Assembly (NCBI GenBank): GCA_013368325.1
Contig: JAACJK010000236.1
Span: forward strand, 1 to 64,000
Reading direction: 5' to 3'
From: Ephemerocybe angulata
Lineage: Eukaryota; Basidiomycota; Agaricomycetes; Agaricales; Psathyrellaceae
DNA length: 64,000 nucleotides
Position numbers and translations under genes: made by a program. Of the stretch, positions 60,001 to 64,000 are shown one piece after another. Below the pieces are notes generated by a model. The model was not told the DNA's origin, did no database searches, and worked only from the letters and a program-made list of their open reading frames with translations. Every line of letters begins with the position of its first letter. Positions within the stretch are counted from its first letter, which is position 1.

Positions 60001-63000
60001 TCAATGCGGTTCTTGATCATCGAGGGTCTGTCTACATCCCCGAGCTTGGCAGAAGTTTCGTCTGCCATCCGGCTTTCCGAATCTTCGCTGCTCAGAATCC
60101 TTTGAACCAGGGAGGAGGGAGAAAGGGCTTGCCGAAATCCTTCATCAATCGTTTTACGAAGGTGTATATCGAGGAGCTGACAGCAAACGACTACCTCCTC
60201 GTCTGTCGACATCTGTTCCCCGACATTGACGACGAAGTGCTTCAAGCCATGATCACTTTCAATTCCGAGCTGAATCAAGAAGTTGTCGTCAAGAAAACGT
60301 TTGCGCGAGATGGGTTCCCTTGGGAGTTCAATCTTCGGGACGTTATCCGTTGGGGATCGCTTATGGTGCGAGGGAATCAGCGTCAAGCAGCGGCATACCT
60401 GAATACCGTTTATCTTCAACGATTCCGGACCACCAAGGACCGCAACCTCGCTTTGCGCATCTCGGACGCTGCTTTCTTCAAGACCCCGACTCACACACCA
60501 GTCCCAGCGATCACGCTTACCTCTTCTCGACTCGAACTCGGGCATCTTGCACTTCCGCGCCGTAACTTCGCATCGTCTAAACGATCTGGCAGGCTCCTGA
60601 AGAAGCATCTCATCACACTAGAGTCGCTTGGCGACTGTATCTCTCAGTCGTGGCTCGCCATCGTCGTTGGAGGCCGTAATTCTGGCAAAACTGAGCTCAT
60701 TCGCTCAATGGCGTGCCTAACTGGGAACGACGTCCACGAGATCTCAGTGAACACGGCGACAGACACGATGGATATCTTGGGTAGCTTCGAACAGGTGGAT
60801 GTTCGAGGGCAGGTTGTTGAGATATTGGACGAAGTCTCGCAACTTGTCCGCGATGTCTTCCGAACATCTGCTGGCTCGCGCGTTCTCGCAATGGCACAAA
60901 CCCTCGTACGCGAGTTGCAATCGATACGGGCATCGACCGATACAGCTGACCAGTTGCGCCGAACCGAAGCTTTCCTTTCCTATCTAATGGCAAACGAAGA
61001 CCTCATGGGCCCAGGTTTCGCTGTTTTGCATTTGCGAGCCACAGCCTTGCTGACAAACGAGGCAACTGGACGGTTCGAATGGGTCGATGGACCGCTAGTC
61101 AAAGCCCTGAAAAACGGTAATTGGATTCTGCTGGACGGTGCGAACTTGTGCAGCCCATCCGTGTTGGACAGGCTCAACTCCCTCTGCGAGAACGATGGCC
61201 GACTTGTCCTCAGCGAACGAGGGTTTGTCAACGGACACGTGGAAGTAATCCAACCACACAAGGACTTCCGGTTGTTCATGACAGTCGACCCCTACTTCGG
61301 GGAGCTGTCCCGGGCGATGAGGAATCGAGGAATTGAAGTTACTCTGACCGAAGATGACGCTGAAGGCGACCTCGCTGCGCTGCAAGACTACGTTCGCCTA
61401 CCATCTCTTCCGGAACTCAGCAAAACCGATACTTCTGCTTCACTTGCCGAATTCGATGCTATCCGTCGGGGTATGTCTCGGGAAGTCGGGACATGTACAC
61501 ACTCTTTTTCGTCCCTGGGTGTGATACAGTGCTCGGCTCGCTCTCCAGCGCTCCTCAATCAGATCGCTTCCCTTTCTTTCGCAGCACCATTCTCGCAGGA
61601 GGCGTCCATTCCATTTATCGTTCGAACCTCTGTCCCGACTCTTCTCCCTCTTATCAAGCGCCACGGTGCGGCCAACCAGTTCTATCCCTCGAGCCCCAGT
61701 ATGGACAAGGTCCTTCAGTTGCTGTCGGACCCAGGATTCCAGGAGGGGATGAACAAGTTCCACAACATAGTGAACACTGGCTTGTCCTATGAATCAAGGG
61801 TTGCGAAGGTACGGCCTCTCGTTTGTGTGTAATGGTGATAAAGCTAACTCTTCTCAGCCCTTTGACGTCTATATGGTGTCTAATGGGCCTGTTGCGGGGA
61901 TGAAAGACGGTGAACTATCGGCCCCCCATGCCGCACTCCTTAACTATCTCGATCTCATCGCCTCCCGCTTCATCTCTGGTGTGCATGGCCGTGAGATCCC
62001 TATGGAAGAGTTGACCGAAAAGCATGCGTCGATCATCAGGGCCGTTCGGTCAGTCGCCACTGCCATTCAAGAAGTGGTCAGCATTATCTCCCAGGAATAC
62101 CTCAACGACCCATATGCCCACAGTGTGAGCTCTATCTTATCTTATCTTCATTTTGATGGATTACCTTATCATTTTCGCAGGGTGATGCTCGAAATGCATG
62201 CCTCCTCCTCTCGTGCGCCGTGCAGCTGGAGGAGGTAGCCAATGCTATACCCTTCGACTTTTCACGGGGGCACGCTATTGCACGCTGGTTTTCCGACATC
62301 CTCCCCAACTCCTCGGCGCTATTCTCCGGCGTCTCACGAGCTCTCGACGACCTGAAGCAGTTGATCTCACCCGCGCGTGGCTTCGGTTTGACTGAAGTAT
62401 GGGAGTCGTTCTACGTCAAGATACCTAATCAAGTCACCCTTGACCTCCAAAACTTCAGCCATCTGTCCCAATGCCTCAAAGACAAGGTCAAGATTCAAGG
62501 TATGTGTTAGAATTTGACCAAGCTTGTTCCTCTCTCTAATCAGTAATTCCGACTCGAAGCCGTTCGCCGTCAAATTCTCGATACCGTCTCGGTTGCTTTG
62601 TCGCACCCTGAAATGGTATCTTCAGGGAAGTACGCAGAGATGACCTCCAAATTGAATTCGGTATGTTCTAACCTGCTTTGGACCGTCCGGGTGTCTTAGC
62701 TTTTCTCTAGTACTTCTCGGTTTCCACTGAGTCCAAGTGTTTGGAAGCTTCACCGACGGTTCAACCTCATGACCCATCGTGCCTTGGACTGGAACTGTCG
62801 ATCCTTTCGGGCACTAACTCTAAGAAGGTAATGCACCGTCGTCTGAAGCAAATCAGTATGCTTACTTTATCCAGGCCGCAAGAAAATTGCAGAAGTTCGT
62901 TCATAGCGCTTGTGGAGATGAAAATGTGCCATTGGGCCATCTGGTTCCCTATCAAAGCCTGACTTGGTCAATCGAAGAAGAAATGAGTGCGTTGTGCCCC

Positions 63001-64000
63001 TGCGTTCGTCAAAAGAATCAAAACCTAATGCGTCGTCGTCTAGGTCATGTGAAGGGAACTGTGCTGGCTAGTATCAGCTGGTTTGAAGCCACTTGGAAAC
63101 TGCGCGATAGTCGAGTACGTATTACCGCCCTGCACGCCTATCCCAAATATCTAACAATTGAACTCTTAGTCGGTTCCGGCGAGTATCGGTCCTGGATTCC
63201 TGAATAGGCCCATCTACCTTGTGGGAGCTATGGAAGCTTGGTCAGTAGTACCATCAGGACACTTCGAATAACGTCTGCTAACTTTAGGAACAGCACGCCA
63301 ACGAGCACCCCTCTTAGCCATCTTGCTGCGTACACGACGCAACTGGGCCTCCAAATGGAGAGGGTATATGCCGAATGCGACGATCAGAGACCCCGTTCTG
63401 AGATGCTGCGGTCTTTCTTCTTCAAGAATCTGGATCTGGTATGGTTTCTACTCTACCGCACGAAACGACGTTCTGATGGGCAATAGATTTCTTCTTGCTT
63501 CACTGGATCGCAAGAGGCTGGCGAAGAGGCGGGTTTGGATGCCACTCTCGCAGACCGTGTCCAGCTCTTCTTGCACTCAACCAATGCTCACTTCAAGGAC
63601 GCGGTAATAGCATACATCGAACCTCTGTGTCGAGAAGACAAACCGCATGAGTCTGGTTTGGGTTGGATCGGCCTCAGCAGGATGCTTCTCACTCTTACAG
63701 TTCCAAACATCCCGATTGACCCCGCCAGCATCCGCAACTCCGATTACAACCGCCTGACCAGAGAGCAGGAGCGTGTCGACGCGCAGCTCTCACTCCATCG
63801 CCACCTTGAAATCCTTCTGACTGGTCATGCCGACAACGAAGTCCTGCGGCATCTGCGACTTCAACTCGAGTCCATTCACCGGCAACTAGAGGTCACACCC
63901 CAGCTTCCTGAACGACATGACATTTCCCAACTACATCAGTTTTGGAACGAAGTTGGCCAATTCTTGGAAATGGTGCTGAATCCTGCGAAAATCGAAACCT
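54064..64000 (+). CDS. MDN1: Midasin (Mdn1/Rea1), ribosome-assembly dynein-like AAA+ ATPase, 3' end beyond window
   Basis: Sixteen exons in unbroken phase give about 3054 residues before the window ends: 54064..54365, 54415..54918, 54968..56515, 56572..56778, 56828..59264, 59317..59385, 59436..61808, 61858..62124, 62181..62499, 62560..62660, 62711..62827, 62875..62986, 63044..63114, 63170..63240, 63288..63438, 63487..64000+. Six AAA modules are visible: AAA1 with a degenerate P-loop (APSAGKALLL), then GETGTGKTS, GPTSSGKTS, GETGSGKTS, GSPGVGKTS and GRNSGKTE. Walker B-like segments such as WIVLDELNLAP and LLDEMNLAP follow. The later exons begin the linker. Midasin removes assembly factors from pre-60S ribosomes; the MIDAS domain that binds Rsa4/Ytm1 lies outside the window. 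Confidence 0.97.

Overview
This window is nuclear DNA of a filamentous basidiomycete, most likely a wood- or litter-decaying Agaricomycete. Coding regions are cut by many short GT-AG introns (about 45-70 nt). The gene set includes a DASH-complex subunit, a fungal Pkc1 with HR1-C2-C1-C1-kinase architecture, a SWI/SNF Ssr4 subunit, F-box proteins, and a secreted AA9 copper monooxygenase with a C-termin cellulose-binding module. No rRNA, tRNA or CRISPR was recognised. Exon coordinates were read by eye from splice signals and checked for reading-phase consistency; no alignment was run.

Layout. 1-7 kb is gene-poor: a small spliced gene with a duplicated exon, a degenerate coding remnant, a repeat-rich protein with a SUMO-interaction-like motif, and an F-box gene. 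7.0-9.3 kb is a 12-unit satellite array with two unit lengths (about 188 and 146 bp), followed by two perfect hairpins and a 5'-truncated RasGEF fragment. 10.8-31 kb is dense and conserved: DAD1, PKC1, an unknown acidic protein, IGO1/endosulfine, a 499-bp MITE with 8-bp target duplication, POL12, a COBW/ZNG1 GTPase, a STYX-like pseudophosphatase, a HUT1-type nucleotide-sugar transporter and a Ser/Thr kinase. 31.9-40.5 kb holds an EamA transporter, two tandem short-chain dehydrogenases (one broken), SSR4 and POA1.

40.5-43.9 kb is the most unusual stretch. It is an array of related blocks, each with a TCACACACGTGT-type box plus TATA, interrupted by a 933-bp foldback element whose G-run-rich 224/231-bp inverted repeats sit exactly between a box and its TATA. 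43.9-46.2 kb has an orphan cellulose-binding module and the AA9 gene. 46.7-64 kb returns to housekeeping genes: VPS37, RRP40, EAF6, RPT5, a second F-box/LRR-like gene and the first ~3050 codons of midasin (MDN1), which runs off the right edge.

Functional themes: chromosome segregation and replication (DAD1, POL12), RNA and ribosome processing (RRP40, MDN1), chromatin (SSR4, EAF6), proteolysis and trafficking (RPT5, VPS37, F-box proteins), signalling (PKC1, IGO1, STYX-like, kinase) and lignocellulose attack (AA9). Several neighbours are divergent over 100-175 bp (VPS37/RRP40, EAF6/RPT5, ZNG1/STYX-like), so they probably share bidirectional promoters.
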